From Deltaproteobacteria bacterium (GTDB lineage Bacteria; Desulfobacterota; Desulfarculia; Adiutricales; Adiutricaceae), in NCBI GenBank assembly GCA_031264185.1, contig JAISEL010000068.1, forward strand, positions 1 through 33,072: a stretch of DNA of 33,072 bases, in the 5' to 3' direction. The notes below the pieces were generated by a model. It did no database searches and was not told where the DNA came from. It worked only from the letters and a program-made list of their open reading frames with translations. Shown here one piece after another: positions 16,900-26,291 of the stretch (the stretch's first letter is position 1; every line of letters begins with the position of its first letter). The position numbers and the translations under genes are program-made.

Positions 16900-18433
16900 C
16901 GTATTGAACTTATTATTATATTATATTGTTTGGCACACCATAAGGCCATTACTATGCAATATTTTACGCATCATCATGCAACATTCTAAAACAGGCCAGG
17001 CCGCAGTTTCCGGCCAGGCTTCTTTTGATTTGAACTTCAAGCCTGTTCCGGCCAGACTATTAACCCGGCGGATAATTATGATAGATCAAATACTCCTTAT
17101 TATTTATAGACGATCACGGTATAATAATTATTTAGCCATACTACAAATGAACTATATAAATTGCATAATTTTTGAGTATACTAAAGACTGAAGAAACAAA
17201 GGATAAACTCTTTTATCATAATTATCCGCCTGGGTAATATTAGGTGATTAAAGGCTATTCTCTGCCTTCGCCTTTGAGGCCATGGGACTTTCGCCGACGG
17301 TTCATCAGAATAGGCCATTAAGTCCGGACTCGCAGCTCTTCGGAAAGCTTGAATCAGCTGAACATTCGTCAACCCTCAAAATAGTCTTTTTGTCAGCGGC
17401 GGAGAAAATTTGGCAACAGAGGCCAGTACCCCTTTAAGAGGCAGCCCAACTCCACACCTTATTATTGTCTCTCAGACTCAATTCTTTTGCCGTCTGCAGC
17501 GCCTGGTTGCGATGCGGTTATCCTCATCCTGTCCTGGAACCGTTTCCGGCTTTTTTTGTGGAGTTTCCTTGGCCTAACCATTAACGATGTAGATGGAGAA
17601 CCAGATCGCCTTAATCTTCAGCTGACAGGCGACCATAATAATCTCCTGGCAGACCTTGAGCGCCAATTCTGGAGAGCCGGCGGATGTTCTCATCAGCCTT
17701 TCAGCCGCCATTCCTGACTTCACACCAATGTTGCAACCGCAAGCTAACCTCACAAAAATGAAATCCGCTCTCAAACAGTTCCTCAAACTGAAGCCTGATG
17801 CCTTTGTTCCCGACCGTCTGCCGGCCTCCTTCCGCCTGTTGTCGTAAGCGGCTATTCTGAAGCCAGTTCAGTACATTGATATCCTCACCCCCCGCTTCTT
17901 TGGGTCTATATGTTTAACGCCCTTGATTAATCCCCGGACATATCCGCATTCCCCAGGGCAGCCAATAGCGGCATTCTGTATTCCGCGACCCTAATGGACC
18001 TCTTTCTAAAAACGATGAACAGCTCTAATCAGGATTTTCTGAATGTTGCTCCAGGTGCTTTGACCTCAAATGACTACCACCGGCACAGTCCAGTGAGGCG
18101 GCGGCAGCTTCGGCTACATCTCAGGTTCGTTTCAGTTGAACCGGACAACCTGTAGCCCTCGGAAGGCTCTTCCAGGATAAGGCTAATGACCCTCCCCATC
18201 ATACGCTTCATTTACGCACTTCTCTCAGAAAGTATTGGATTTCTCTCTGTCAGCCAGCCCACCCGCTCTTGAACGCCTGATCCGGTTTCTGTTCGTCAGG
18301 CCAAAGGGCAGCTCCAGCCTTCTTTCGGCAGAATCCCGCAGCGTTCCCCCGACCATTAGCTGCTGTTAACACGTCCAAGTCTGTAAAGGAGCTTCACCTG
18401 CAGGTCATCACCCAGGAAATGAAGACCGCACCA
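16900..18433. other. Gene-poor region with decayed sequence
   Basis: No recognisable gene is present in about 1.5 kb. Short frames such as 17487-17717 (+) and 17574-17786 (-) overlap each other antisense and match no family I know. The second MITE-like element occupies 17058-17239. The GC content from 17400 to 18400 is that of coding DNA, which suggests old, disrupted genes. Confidence 0.5.
17058..17239. mobile_element. MITE-like element, copy 2 (182 bp)
   Basis: The 26-base terminal inverted repeats at 17058-17083 and 17214-17239 differ at two positions and share the GGCGGATAATTATGATA core with the element at 14591. The AT-rich interior of 130 bases is non-coding and unlike that of copy 1. 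Shared ends with different interiors are typical of non-autonomous elements mobilised by one transposase supplied elsewhere. No such transposase is in the window. Confidence 0.65.
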
Positions 18434-18434
18434 A

Positions 18435-18460
18435 TAAAAAAAGCCAGGCGGAGCCTGGCT
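18435..18460 (-). terminator. Rho-independent terminator of the autotransporter gene
   Basis: On the minus strand AGCCAGGC, loop TCC and GCCTGGCT form a perfect 8-bp GC-rich stem followed directly by T7. It lies 73 bases after the autotransporter stop codon. Confidence 0.9.
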
Positions 18461-18487
18461 CAAGGTTCGAAAAAGGGAATTTGATCC

Positions 18488-18524
18488 GGATTGGAAACCG
18501 GAAGAAATTTCCGGTTTCCAATCC
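18488..18524 (-). promoter_or_regulatory. Perfect 16-bp hairpin after the autotransporter stop codon
   Basis: GGATTGGAAACCGGAA (18488-18503) pairs without mismatch with TTCCGGTTTCCAATCC (18509-18524) around a 5-base loop. It starts nine bases after the stop codon and has no T-tract, so it is more likely a 3' stabiliser of the long mRNA than a terminator. The true terminator follows at 18435-18460. Confidence 0.7.
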
Positions 18525-18533
18525 CGAAATCTG

Positions 18534-21500
18534 TTAGAATTCGTACTTAATATCCAAAGTACCGGACATACCGCGGCGATTGCCGAAATAGCCCTGGACT
18601 CCGGCATCAAGACTGATGGGAATAGTAGTACTGTTTAAAAGCTTAACTCCCAGTTCAGCCATAGCCGAACTGCCTTTCAGATCAGCGTGAGGCAGGTTGA
18701 TCCCAAAAGCCGTCGCTTCGGTTTCGCCGTCAAATTCGTACATATAAGCTCCGCCGACGTAAGGGATAATGAAATCATTGTAATTGTAGTTCACACGGCC
18801 GCCTGTCCTGATTCTGGATGAGGTGGCGTCTTCCAGCCTGAAGGGAGCCCCAAGGATCCTCTCATCGGCTCCGTTCTGCTTATTCCACAGGTACTTGAAG
18901 TAAACATCCAGGTCGGCTTCCTGGGTGACCTGAATATCGTAGCCGACACCGGCATGGGCACCTACATAAGTGCCGGAAGTCTTGAAGCTCGGTTTCCGAT
19001 TGGCAATCCGGACATTTTTGGCCTCGAATTCCGATTTGGCGTTGCCGATCCGTCCGCTGGCTTCCAGATACAAAGTTCCGGCGCTGGACTGGATGTCATA
19101 GCGGCCCATTAAGCCGGCCCCAACATAGGAGACATCCCCTTCGACATTAAGGTCCGGACCAACCTGAGTATTGGTATAGGATTCGTAGCTGCCAAAGCCG
19201 AATTCACCAAATAAGCCTAAAGTCAGACGGTTCTGGTCAAAGTAATTGCCAGCCGCCACCCCTAAAAGCCAGTTTACTCCGGAGAGATCGACATGGGAGC
19301 CGGTATCATAGCGGCTCTTGCCGCCGGACACTCCCAGAAAAACTCCAAGTCCCTGGTCGGAAGCGGTTCTGGCTAACGCCATGGAGATGCCGTTTTCGGC
19401 AATATAATCCTGTCCCTGATTGACGAAAGCCATACGGGCCGCCGAAGTCTCACTGATGGCCTTGACTTGAGGGGTTAACCTGGGGGAAGCAATGACCTGG
19501 GCTTTAACTGAACCGTCTGCTGGGTCCTGATAGACGGAATAATCATAAATAAACAGAAAGCCGTCCTTGCCCTCAATCTGATCGACCGCCATAGTTAAAT
19601 TAATTGGTGTTGCGGCATTAATTAAGGTAATTGTATCACCTATGCCCATCAAAGTATTGCCGCCCACGCTTTGAATATCTAGAATTTCGGGATCTGGTCC
19701 CAGGTCCACGGTCGAGGCGTTCAGAGCCACATAACCGCTCTGAACATTGCTTGGAAGATAAAAAATATAATTCTGAAAATTTTCGACTGTGTCAATTGAC
19801 GACTCTGCGTTATTGATTCCGCCGACTATCAAGAGGTTCCCGGTGTACATGTCGGCTGTAGAGTCATCCGATAAACCGCCGATTATACTCCCATTGATAA
19901 CAACGTTGCCGCCAATTGCCACAGTATTATAGGTAGCGTTGCCGTTTCTTTCGGAATAACCGCCATATAAATCGCCGGTTATGTTACCCCCAGCGATACT
20001 AAGGTTGTTCAAAGTTGCGGAGCCGTTTGAAGTGTAACCTGCGGCGATATCTGCCACGACCTCAGAGTTTAAAATAGTGACTCTATTAGCGGAAGCACTA
20101 CCGTTATCTGTTGCTCCGCCGAAAATCACAGAGTTGCCTGATGCATTTGGAATACGGCTTCCATCTATAATCACTGAGTTATTGGTAACAGCGCCATCCG
20201 AGGATTCACCTCCAATGATTATACCATCTACAACACTGTTTTCCCTAATCAAAACAGCAGAATTTTTGACATCCCCTAGACTAGATGATCCACCGAAAAG
20301 TACTATATCAGTGAGGTTACTGCCGTCTCTAACATCGACACCAGCATTCGTAACATTGCCTACTAAAGTTCCAGCGGCAAAAACTACGCCAGTAGAAGTA
20401 CTGTTTGTGATCACAACAGTTGAGTTATGAATATTGCCTTCTCCGGTCAAGCTGCCGCTAATATCGCTCACGTTACTGTCAGCTACCAAAACAAAGGTGT
20501 CTTGGATATTGCCTTTAGCACTAAATGCACCGACCACCTCACCGTCTACAGAGCTTCGGACAACTGATACTTTGTTGCCCATCATAGAGGTGCTGTTAAT
20601 TGAGGCATAGGCGCCAAATATAAGCCCATTTACTGTAACATTAGTAATATTAACTACATTATTATTGGCGCTGGCAGAATGGTTAATTGAAGCTCCGTAT
20701 ACGTAGATATCATTGGCTTCGTTAATATTTTCAATCACAACTTGGTTTTCATTAGCTGAACCGTTATCGGTCCTGGCCCCGAAAACTTCAGTCGTTGACA
20801 CAAAAGTAACATTATTGCTGGTGGAATTATCGATCCGAACAGAATTCCTTGATGCCTGACCGGTACTGGTCCAACCGCCGATCACATCACCGCCGATAGA
20901 ACCGCCGTAAATTTCCACCCGGTTTTGGTTGACAGTGATATCAGCACCAGTACTGTTTTGATTTAGGCCGCCGATAACGTCGTATGTAACGGTGCCGTTA
21001 TAAATAGTAACTGAGTTGTTTTCAACGACAGATCCGTTATACTGACTGGCCCCACCGTAAACCTCTTTCGCAACTCCGTTATACATGACTACACTGTTAT
21101 TATAGACATCGCCCTTTTCCGCAGCTTGGCCGCCTAAGACACCACCTGAAACATTGACGCCTGTACCATTGATTATGATCTCATTATAGCGTACTATTCC
21201 ATTACCAGTACCTTGGGAGCCACCGCCGATCGCATTTCCGCCAATCGTGCCATTAATTAATTCAACTTTATTATACTCAGCTGTCCCGTTAACAACCCCG
21301 CCGCCAACTACGTTTTGTCCTATCGTAGAAGTTGTGTTGATATTAACTGTGTTGTAGGTCGCGTTATATGTTTCGTTAGCCAGGCCGCCGAAAACATTCC
21401 CAGAAATATTGCCTGACAACGTAAAATTAACAGAGTTTCTATCGGAATTACTAGTTCTGTTGCCTCCGCCCACCAACGATTGATAAGCGGTGATTGACCC

Positions 21501-21767
21501 ATTTACCACGACGTTGTTGCCAATGGCTCCGCCTGAGCCAGCCCCAGGAACGATAGTGTCACCAAACCCCGGCGGCATACTGCCGGTGGTTATTACGTTA
21601 GTTGTATCAACTCCTGATCCGTTTACAGTGATATTTGGAATCAGCTGGGCCATAAGGGTCCCGCCCCATGCCAGAATTATGGCCGCCCCAATCACCAAAA
21701 CCAGACCAACCCCGCCCAAGAGATTGAAACCGGTCCGTGATATTGCTCCGCAGTTTAAGCTGCCCAT
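18534..21767 (-). CDS. Type V autotransporter with Asn/Gly-rich repeat passenger
   Basis: The 1077-aa protein is predicted to be exported to the cell surface. An extended N-terminal signal (TGFNLLGGVGLVLVIGAAII core) ends near TLMAQ, around residue 40. The passenger, to about residue 700, is built of many 22-30-residue repeats of the type N-x-V-x-I-x-[NG]-G-x-[IV]-x-G-x-[IV]-x-GG, as in beta-solenoid adhesins. It is rich in NGS, NGT and NNS and has essentially no cysteine after the signal. The last ~270 residues form the beta-barrel with alternating aromatic strands and end in the terminal Phe (GTLDIKYEF). I chose the ATG at 21767 because AAGGAG lies six bases upstream; an in-frame ATG eight codons earlier lacks that spacing. 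It is flanked by long non-coding stretches and is monocistronic. Confidence 0.93.
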   Translation of the reverse strand: MGSLNCGAISRTGFNLLGGVGLVLVIGAAIILAWGGTLMAQLIPNITVNGSGVDTTNVITTGSMPPGFGDTIVPGAGSGGAIGNNVVVNGSITAYQSLVGGGNRTSNSDRNSVNFTLSGNISGNVFGGLANETYNATYNTVNINTTSTIGQNVVGGGVVNGTAEYNKVELINGTIGGNAIGGGSQGTGNGIVRYNEIIINGTGVNVSGGVLGGQAAEKGDVYNNSVVMYNGVAKEVYGGASQYNGSVVENNSVTIYNGTVTYDVIGGLNQNSTGADITVNQNRVEIYGGSIGGDVIGGWTSTGQASRNSVRIDNSTSNNVTFVSTTEVFGARTDNGSANENQVVIENINEANDIYVYGASINHSASANNNVVNITNVTVNGLIFGAYASINSTSMMGNKVSVVRSSVDGEVVGAFSAKGNIQDTFVLVADSNVSDISGSLTGEGNIHNSTVVITNSTSTGVVFAAGTLVGNVTNAGVDVRDGSNLTDIVLFGGSSSLGDVKNSAVLIRENSVVDGIIIGGESSDGAVTNNSVIIDGSRIPNASGNSVIFGGATDNGSASANRVTILNSEVVADIAAGYTSNGSATLNNLSIAGGNITGDLYGGYSERNGNATYNTVAIGGNVVINGSIIGGLSDDSTADMYTGNLLIVGGINNAESSIDTVENFQNYIFYLPSNVQSGYVALNASTVDLGPDPEILDIQSVGGNTLMGIGDTITLINAATPINLTMAVDQIEGKDGFLFIYDYSVYQDPADGSVKAQVIASPRLTPQVKAISETSAARMAFVNQGQDYIAENGISMALARTASDQGLGVFLGVSGGKSRYDTGSHVDLSGVNWLLGVAAGNYFDQNRLTLGLFGEFGFGSYESYTNTQVGPDLNVEGDVSYVGAGLMGRYDIQSSAGTLYLEASGRIGNAKSEFEAKNVRIANRKPSFKTSGTYVGAHAGVGYDIQVTQEADLDVYFKYLWNKQNGADERILGAPFRLEDATSSRIRTGGRVNYNYNDFIIPYVGGAYMYEFDGETEATAFGINLPHADLKGSSAMAELGVKLLNSTTIPISLDAGVQGYFGNRRGMSGTLDIKYEF

Positions 21768-21810
21768 ATCGTTCTCCTTGTAATATGGCAAAAATCCAAA
21801 AGATCTGAAA

Positions 21811-21838
21811 TTTATATTATATTTTCTGCTATTGTAAA
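21811..21838 (-). promoter_or_regulatory. Candidate sigma-70 promoter of the autotransporter gene
   Basis: Read leftwards, TTTACA (21838-21833), 16 bases, then TATAAA (21816-21811) would give a leader of about 37 bases before the ATG at 21767. The surroundings are AT-rich, so chance matches are possible. Confidence 0.4.
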
Positions 21839-22800
21839 ACGATTAAACAATAAATATCCTTAATTACATAATACATATCTGATTGAACTAACCCATAGCA
21901 TTCCAGCGAGAATTAAATCGATCCTGAGTAAATACAGCTTACGCACTCCTTATCAAATTGCTTGAGATAATTTATGTCCGAAAAAAAGCGAACAGCCAAA
22001 CAATCCAGACAAGCTGTCATCAATTACAATAATAAAATTACGGCCAGAATAATCATAAGTATAGTGAAATGACTTTTTAAAAGACTATATAATTATTGAC
22101 GGCCTTAGGCTGAATTTATTTTAGAGGAAATAAATTCGCATCAATGACTCATTTTTACCATCATTAAAACATTAAAACAAGTTTTTTTTCACCCGCCTGA
22201 AAAATATATTTTGTTCTAGATTCTACTTGTAATTTCAATTAGTTACCTGAATTTCCGCCTTCTATTTGTCATAATTTTGGCAGGTTCAAAAAAATTTTTT
22301 CAATTTTTTTTTATTTTTCCTTTCCCAATTCTATATTTATTCCCAGGTCATATAAGATAACGGCAAATTTGCGATTCCCTAATCTTGCGTTATATTTTTT
22401 TAGACCACTGCATATTGTATTAAGATTTACTTTTTCTTAATCTGGTTCATTTTTTTTTGACTAAGGTTCAATGGCACTAAAAATTCAGAGTGAAAAATAT
22501 CACCAGTTCAATATTTCGGTAATTAGCCTATAGTTTTAATATTTCTCTATCTTGCGGTAAAAAATAAATAAACTCTGTATATTGTGCTGACAGACTGACA
22601 AAAAACCTGATCTTAATCAAAGAGGTGGCTTTTAAAAAATTCAACTTCAAAATCTCCCTTCTGAAAAAACAAATTTCAGACAACAAAAATATTCTTTCCG
22701 CTATTTAGGGCCCAAAATCAAAAGTAAACTGCATATAGTAGCTAAACTAAATTTTAAATCGTCCGACAACTTCAATTAGATTTTCTTCCGTGAAATAATG

Positions 22801-22852
22801 AAAAAAACCGCCTTCTCTGAGACTTTAGAGTTCAGATTAAGCGGTTTTTTTT
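22801..22852. terminator. Bidirectional rho-independent terminator
   Basis: AAAAAAACCGC (22801-22811) pairs with GCGGTTTTTTT (22841-22851). The 29-base interior can pair further (TCTGA with TCAGA). A- and T-tracts at both sides make it usable in either direction. It lies about 150 bases downstream of the truncated integrase gene, whose transcript it may end. Confidence 0.8.
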
Positions 22853-23004
22853 GTAATAGATATATTCTGTATCTAATTACAGTATACTGTTAGTTCAAGT
22901 TCCACACCATTACCAATTTCCGGTCTTGAGCATTTAAGTCCGGACCATTTAGAAAGTAAGTCCAACCCAACACTTAGAACGCCACCACTATCATCTTTAC
23001 GGGC

Positions 23005-23736
23005 CTAATCTTCCATATCCCCCCAGTCCAGGCTTCTGGATCTGAATTCAATCACTTTGAAGCCATTTACGTGGCGTATGGCCTCAACATGGTCAGACTT
23101 GGCATCAGGATCAATAATTACCGGCCATCGGTATCCACGGGGCGAATTCAAGTCCGGCAGCTTCCAGAAGGGATCGGTTTTAATCATGCCCAGTTCCAGG
23201 CCGAAACGAAAAATCTGCTGACAGAGGGTTTTAACCTTTTTGGCTGTTGCCTCATGACCCAGTCTTCTGAAAGGATCTAACAGCTTTTCTTGGATGATTC
23301 TGGGTTTTAAAGCCGTAAACCTAATCTGGCCAAGAGAAGGCCTTATGTGCCTCTCCAGAAGGCCCCTTTTGGTCTTCATGGTCTGGACACTGAAATGATC
23401 CTGAGATAAGTCCAGCCATAAATCCAGCAGGTCCCCGAAAGTCCTGCAGGTGTGGTTTTGGACCGACTGCGAAGATGCTTGGGGCGGTAAACTTACCTTG
23501 TGCTGTTCAGCCGCCTTTCGGGCGCCGTTTGGTGACATTTCCGGGTAAGACCCTAAAGTGGTGACCCGGTTACTTACTCCTACTCGGTACCGGAGCCGCC
23601 ATTTTCTCAGGCCAGAGGGCAAAACTTCCAGAAAAAGGCCTCCGCCCCTACCATCATAAACCCGGTAAGCTTTAGCCAATGGAGGCAGATATTTGACATC
23701 AAGATGGTTCAAGTCGTGGCCGAAAGTTCTAATCAT
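23005..23736 (-). pseudogene. P4-type tyrosine integrase, truncated before its catalytic domain
   Basis: The 243-aa frame has the N-terminal arm-binding domain of P4-like integrases (DUF4102): YRVYDGRGGGLFLEVLPSG and KWRLRYRVG, then TLGSYPEMSPNGARKAA. The SAM-like core-binding domain follows, about 95-190, with TFGDLLDLWLDL and QIFRFGLELGMI. Full family members have about 400 residues. This one stops after YRWPVIIDPDA and the altered FRSRSLDWGDMED, which looks like the first catalytic-Arg region with residues missing. The later H-x-x-R and Tyr motifs are absent and I could not find them in other frames nearby. AGGAG nine bases before the ATG supports the start. It cannot recombine DNA but may still bind it. 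Confidence 0.85.
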
Positions 23737-24548
23737 GGAAAATAACTCCTGTGCTTAAAAAATAACGTCCCCTGTTGATAGAGGACAATAATAATATCTT
23801 AATGTTAAATTTTTTCTTTGGCCGACAAAAAAACATCGCCCGGCGGCGATCAGGAAGTAAGGTATTTTAGAAGGTAGTCGGCGTTAAGGCGGAACGTTAA
23901 ATAAATAAGTCCGCAATTCGGCAGGCCAGAAAAATTAACTGGCTCATAGGATGGTTTTAAGTTTTAAGCGCTCTAAAATCACTCCTTATAAATAATACCG
24001 GAATAATTGGCTAAAAATACCTATATATTCCTGCTATACAAAATTGGCGCTTCTAAGAGCCAAAAGCCGTTTATCTGGGATTTAGCTACATTTTTTGAGC
24101 AGTATCTTTGATACTTTTATCTTCATCCCAAAACCACTGGGTTAAAGTCTACAACATTTGAAAAATTATGTCCAGAAGTTCTACTGTCTACTGGCGTGAT
24201 TACCAACGGAAAGAATAAGCCTGCAAGGCAATGATTTTTTGAGAATAGATAAATTCAGTCGCTCACTTTTCGTCAGCGCTTCCAGGCATTATGGAAAAAG
24301 AGAGATATAAACCACCTCTCCCATTTGACTTGACATCAACGTTCAAGTTGCCAGAATTTCCAGAACCTTCTGATGGTATATATGGCCTGAATTTTTTCAA
24401 GGCATTTTGGGAACACTAATGAAACTCATTGTCACTGTGAAAAAAGGTGATTTGTGGCAGCAGTTTGGCACATGTTTGGGCACCACATGCCAAAAAATAG
24501 TCACGCAGTCACATCAAATCATCGAATCCAAAAACTAAGTACTTGTAA
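23737..24548. other. Non-coding stretch between the two integrase remnants
   Basis: About 810 AT-rich bases with no recognisable gene on either strand. The right end continues the decayed second integrase, whose core and catalytic domains I cannot trace here. They were probably deleted. Confidence 0.5.
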
Positions 24549-24683
24549 TCACCTGATTTTTACAGTTGGTGCCAGTTTAGAGCCGTTAAGAAAGACTTCC
24601 AGGTGAAGGCCGCAGCCGTCAAAAATCTTTTAAGGTTTCTCCTTGGGCTTAGGGGATTTAATCTTTAGGTCTGTTAAGGGCAT
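24549..24683 (-). pseudogene. N-terminal remnant of a second P4-type integrase
   Basis: Reading leftwards from an ATG preceded by GGAGG, the frame gives MPLTDLKIKSPKPKEKP, then TAA, then KIFDGCGLHLEVFLNGSKL. Intact P4-like integrases start with this pattern, with Tyr or a similar residue where the stop stands (KPYK-[LI]-[FY]-DGGGL-x-LEV). Homology ends after NGSKL and the frame closes at 24549. Only about 40 of ~400 residues remain. It lies 150 bases downstream of the tRNA-like att core, the normal place for such an integrase gene. Confidence 0.75.
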
Positions 24684-24800
24684 GGTAACCTCCATAAAGG
24701 GAACATGCCTCTTATTATGTCCCAATCGATCGGAGCTATCAATATTGATAATACCCATAATCCATGAGAAAAAAGCTAAGTTATTGATTTTATTATGCGT

Positions 24801-24831
24801 AAAAAAAAGACGATAATCTCGTCTTTTTTTT
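24801..24831. terminator. Bidirectional terminator between the att core and integrase remnant
   Basis: Eight A residues plus GACGA (24801-24813) pair perfectly with TCGTC plus eight T residues (24819-24831) around the 5-base loop TAATC. On the minus strand it begins 5 bases after the CCA of the tRNA-like sequence, as expected for a tRNA terminator. Confidence 0.88.
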
Positions 24832-24835
24832 GCAA

Positions 24836-24855
24836 TGGTGCCGAAGGTCGGGATC
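24836..24855 (-). other. Probable att core: 3' end of a tRNA-Leu-like gene
   Basis: On the minus strand the sequence reads GATCCCGACCTTCGGCACCA. This has the layout of a tRNA 3' end: T-loop end GATC, T-stem CCGAC, acceptor strand CTTCGGC, discriminator A and encoded CCA. The acceptor strand is that of E. coli tRNA-Leu(CAA), leuX, a well-known P4-integrase target. Further 5' the bases no longer form a T-arm, so only the 3' fragment is present, as at the far end of an integrated element. A terminator and an integrase remnant follow in the expected order. Confidence 0.55.
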
Positions 24856-24859
24856 ACCA

Positions 24860-26012
24860 CATCAAAACGTAACTAGTTGATTTTACAGCGTTTTTTATCT
24901 AAAAAAAATTTATGGCACTCAATTTTGGCACAGTGCCTTTTATTGTTTTTTACCAAATTATTCGGCTTCGATCAAGGATTTTTTCATGAACATAGCCACA
25001 TCACACACCTAAGCAGCTGGTTCAACCGACAAGTTCCATGGGCCTGGGAGAAGTCCAAAAATTAATGATGTCCAAGAGTCTATATTCTTGTATGTGCTTT
25101 TCGGAGCCCGTTGCGGCTGAGATAGCAGGAAATCCCCCTATTTTAGGGTAATATAGGCCCCTGCCGGAAAACCTGGAAATCTGGAAATCAACCGTAAATC
25201 CCCAATATTACAAGGTTTTTGTTTCCCGATAAGCTGGAAAAACCTTGGAATTTTCCAACTCAGAGCTTAAGCCATTTTTGGAAAAATTCTGACCTCAGAA
25301 CCACAAAAAATCATGACCCTTCTGTCCTGTCCAGCTCCCTTTCAGGGGGAGCCGGGCAAGCACACCGTTACAACTTCAATGCCAACTCCAAGGCCACCGA
25401 CCGGATCACCTTTCCGCATGGACGGACTGCCGATATACCTTGATGAGTCGCTTCCCGGCCTCTCCGCCACCTTCGCCCTAGCTAAAATCCAACCAAAGCT
25501 CCGTCCAGACCCACCAATAAGCCCTCAGCGACGATTACCACCATAATGTACTACAGACACACTTGCCGCCCTCCGACCAAAGCTCTGGCTGATGCCATTC
25601 TGGCACCAAATACCTGAGAGACAATTACTCCGCCAACAGCGGTTCCGACCTGGCAGCAATATGGTATTAATTCTGGCCATGTTTTAATATTGTAGTGACC
25701 GCAGTCCAATTGTTTGTTGTTTGAAAGAAATTTGGACTGGAACTCCAGGGAACGCCTTAGTAGCCACATTAATTCCCTTGACCACGTCATAGCCTCGCAG
25801 AGAGAATAAGGCCGTCAAGCTGACCGTCCGATAAAAACAGACATGAACCGGAAATGTCTGGAATCAGATGAACAGCCGTGTCCAGACCGTTCCGCGTTTT
25901 AGGCTCTTAAAAATCTTGGGGGATGGAGTTTGAACACAAAGGAGCAAAAGACCTGAAGAAATAATGAATTTTAGTTATTGAGGCAACGGGTAATTTTATA
26001 TTAATATAAATA
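24860..26012. other. Gene-poor stretch with possible PAAR-like remains
   Basis: No intact gene is seen. On the minus strand, 25342-25790 shows pieces in more than one frame. One is a hydrophobic Gly/Ala segment (TAVGGVIVSQVFGARMAS). Another is YIGSPSMRKGDPVGG, which resembles the R-x-GDP turn of PAAR-repeat spike proteins. Stops and frame changes separate them, so if real it is a pseudogene. The remaining sequence shows nothing I can name. Confidence 0.35.
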
Positions 26013-26291
26013 TTAAAAAATATCGGCAAGAATACACATGATAATAATAATAAAGATTATAATACCACAACCTGAACAACCTGAAGTGTCATTAGCTACA
26101 TTATCAATCTCATTACTAATAGTTTGCTTTATTTTGTCAATTTTTTGTTTTCTTTTATCCTTTTTTTCAGCTTCTTCTAATGCTTTCATGATAGCAATTT
26201 GTTTAACTAAAATAGGAGCCCCACAGTGAATACAAAAAGGGGCATCACTTGATATGAGAGAACCACAATCTGGACAATTAATTAATGCCAT
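26013..26291 (-). CDS. Zinc-ribbon protein with C-terminal membrane anchor (92 aa)
   Basis: The N-terminal zinc ribbon has CPDC at residues 6-9 and CIHC at 20-23. A charged, probably coiled-coil segment (about 33-65, EEAEKKDKRKQKIDKIKQ) leads to a hydrophobic stretch at about 75-90 (IIIFIIIIMCILADIF) that would anchor it in the membrane, ribbon facing the cytoplasm. No Shine-Dalgarno is evident before the ATG. Small proteins of this layout are common and of unknown role. Codon use is AT-rich like the following cluster, unlike the chromosome left of 14 kb. Confidence 0.75.
   Translation of the reverse strand: MALINCPDCGSLISSDAPFCIHCGAPILVKQIAIMKALEEAEKKDKRKQKIDKIKQTISNEIDNVANDTSGCSGCGIIIFIIIIMCILADIF

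Larger units (their letters stand above)
21768..23004. other. Long AT-rich intergenic region upstream of the autotransporter
   Basis: About 1.2 kb without a credible open frame, markedly richer in A and T than the flanking genes. It contains the candidate autotransporter promoter, an inverted repeat at 22112-22137 (GAATTTATTT/AAATAAATTC, loop 6) and a bidirectional terminator at 22801-22852. It is the kind of AT-rich DNA often bound by H-NS-type proteins (inference). Confidence 0.55.

Noticed and set aside
17487-17847. Overlapping frames on both strands
   Set aside because: No family likeness, mutually antisense, and no ribosome-binding sites. They may be old gene remains but cannot be named.
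24630-24860. 76-aa frame extending upstream of the integrase remnant
   Set aside because: Its first 59 residues are translated from the tRNA-like end and the terminator. The real start is the ATG at 24683 after GGAGG.
25221-25232. CCGATAA motif resembling a sigma-28 -10 box
   Set aside because: No proper -35 box at 11-12 bases and no gene follows. Chance match.
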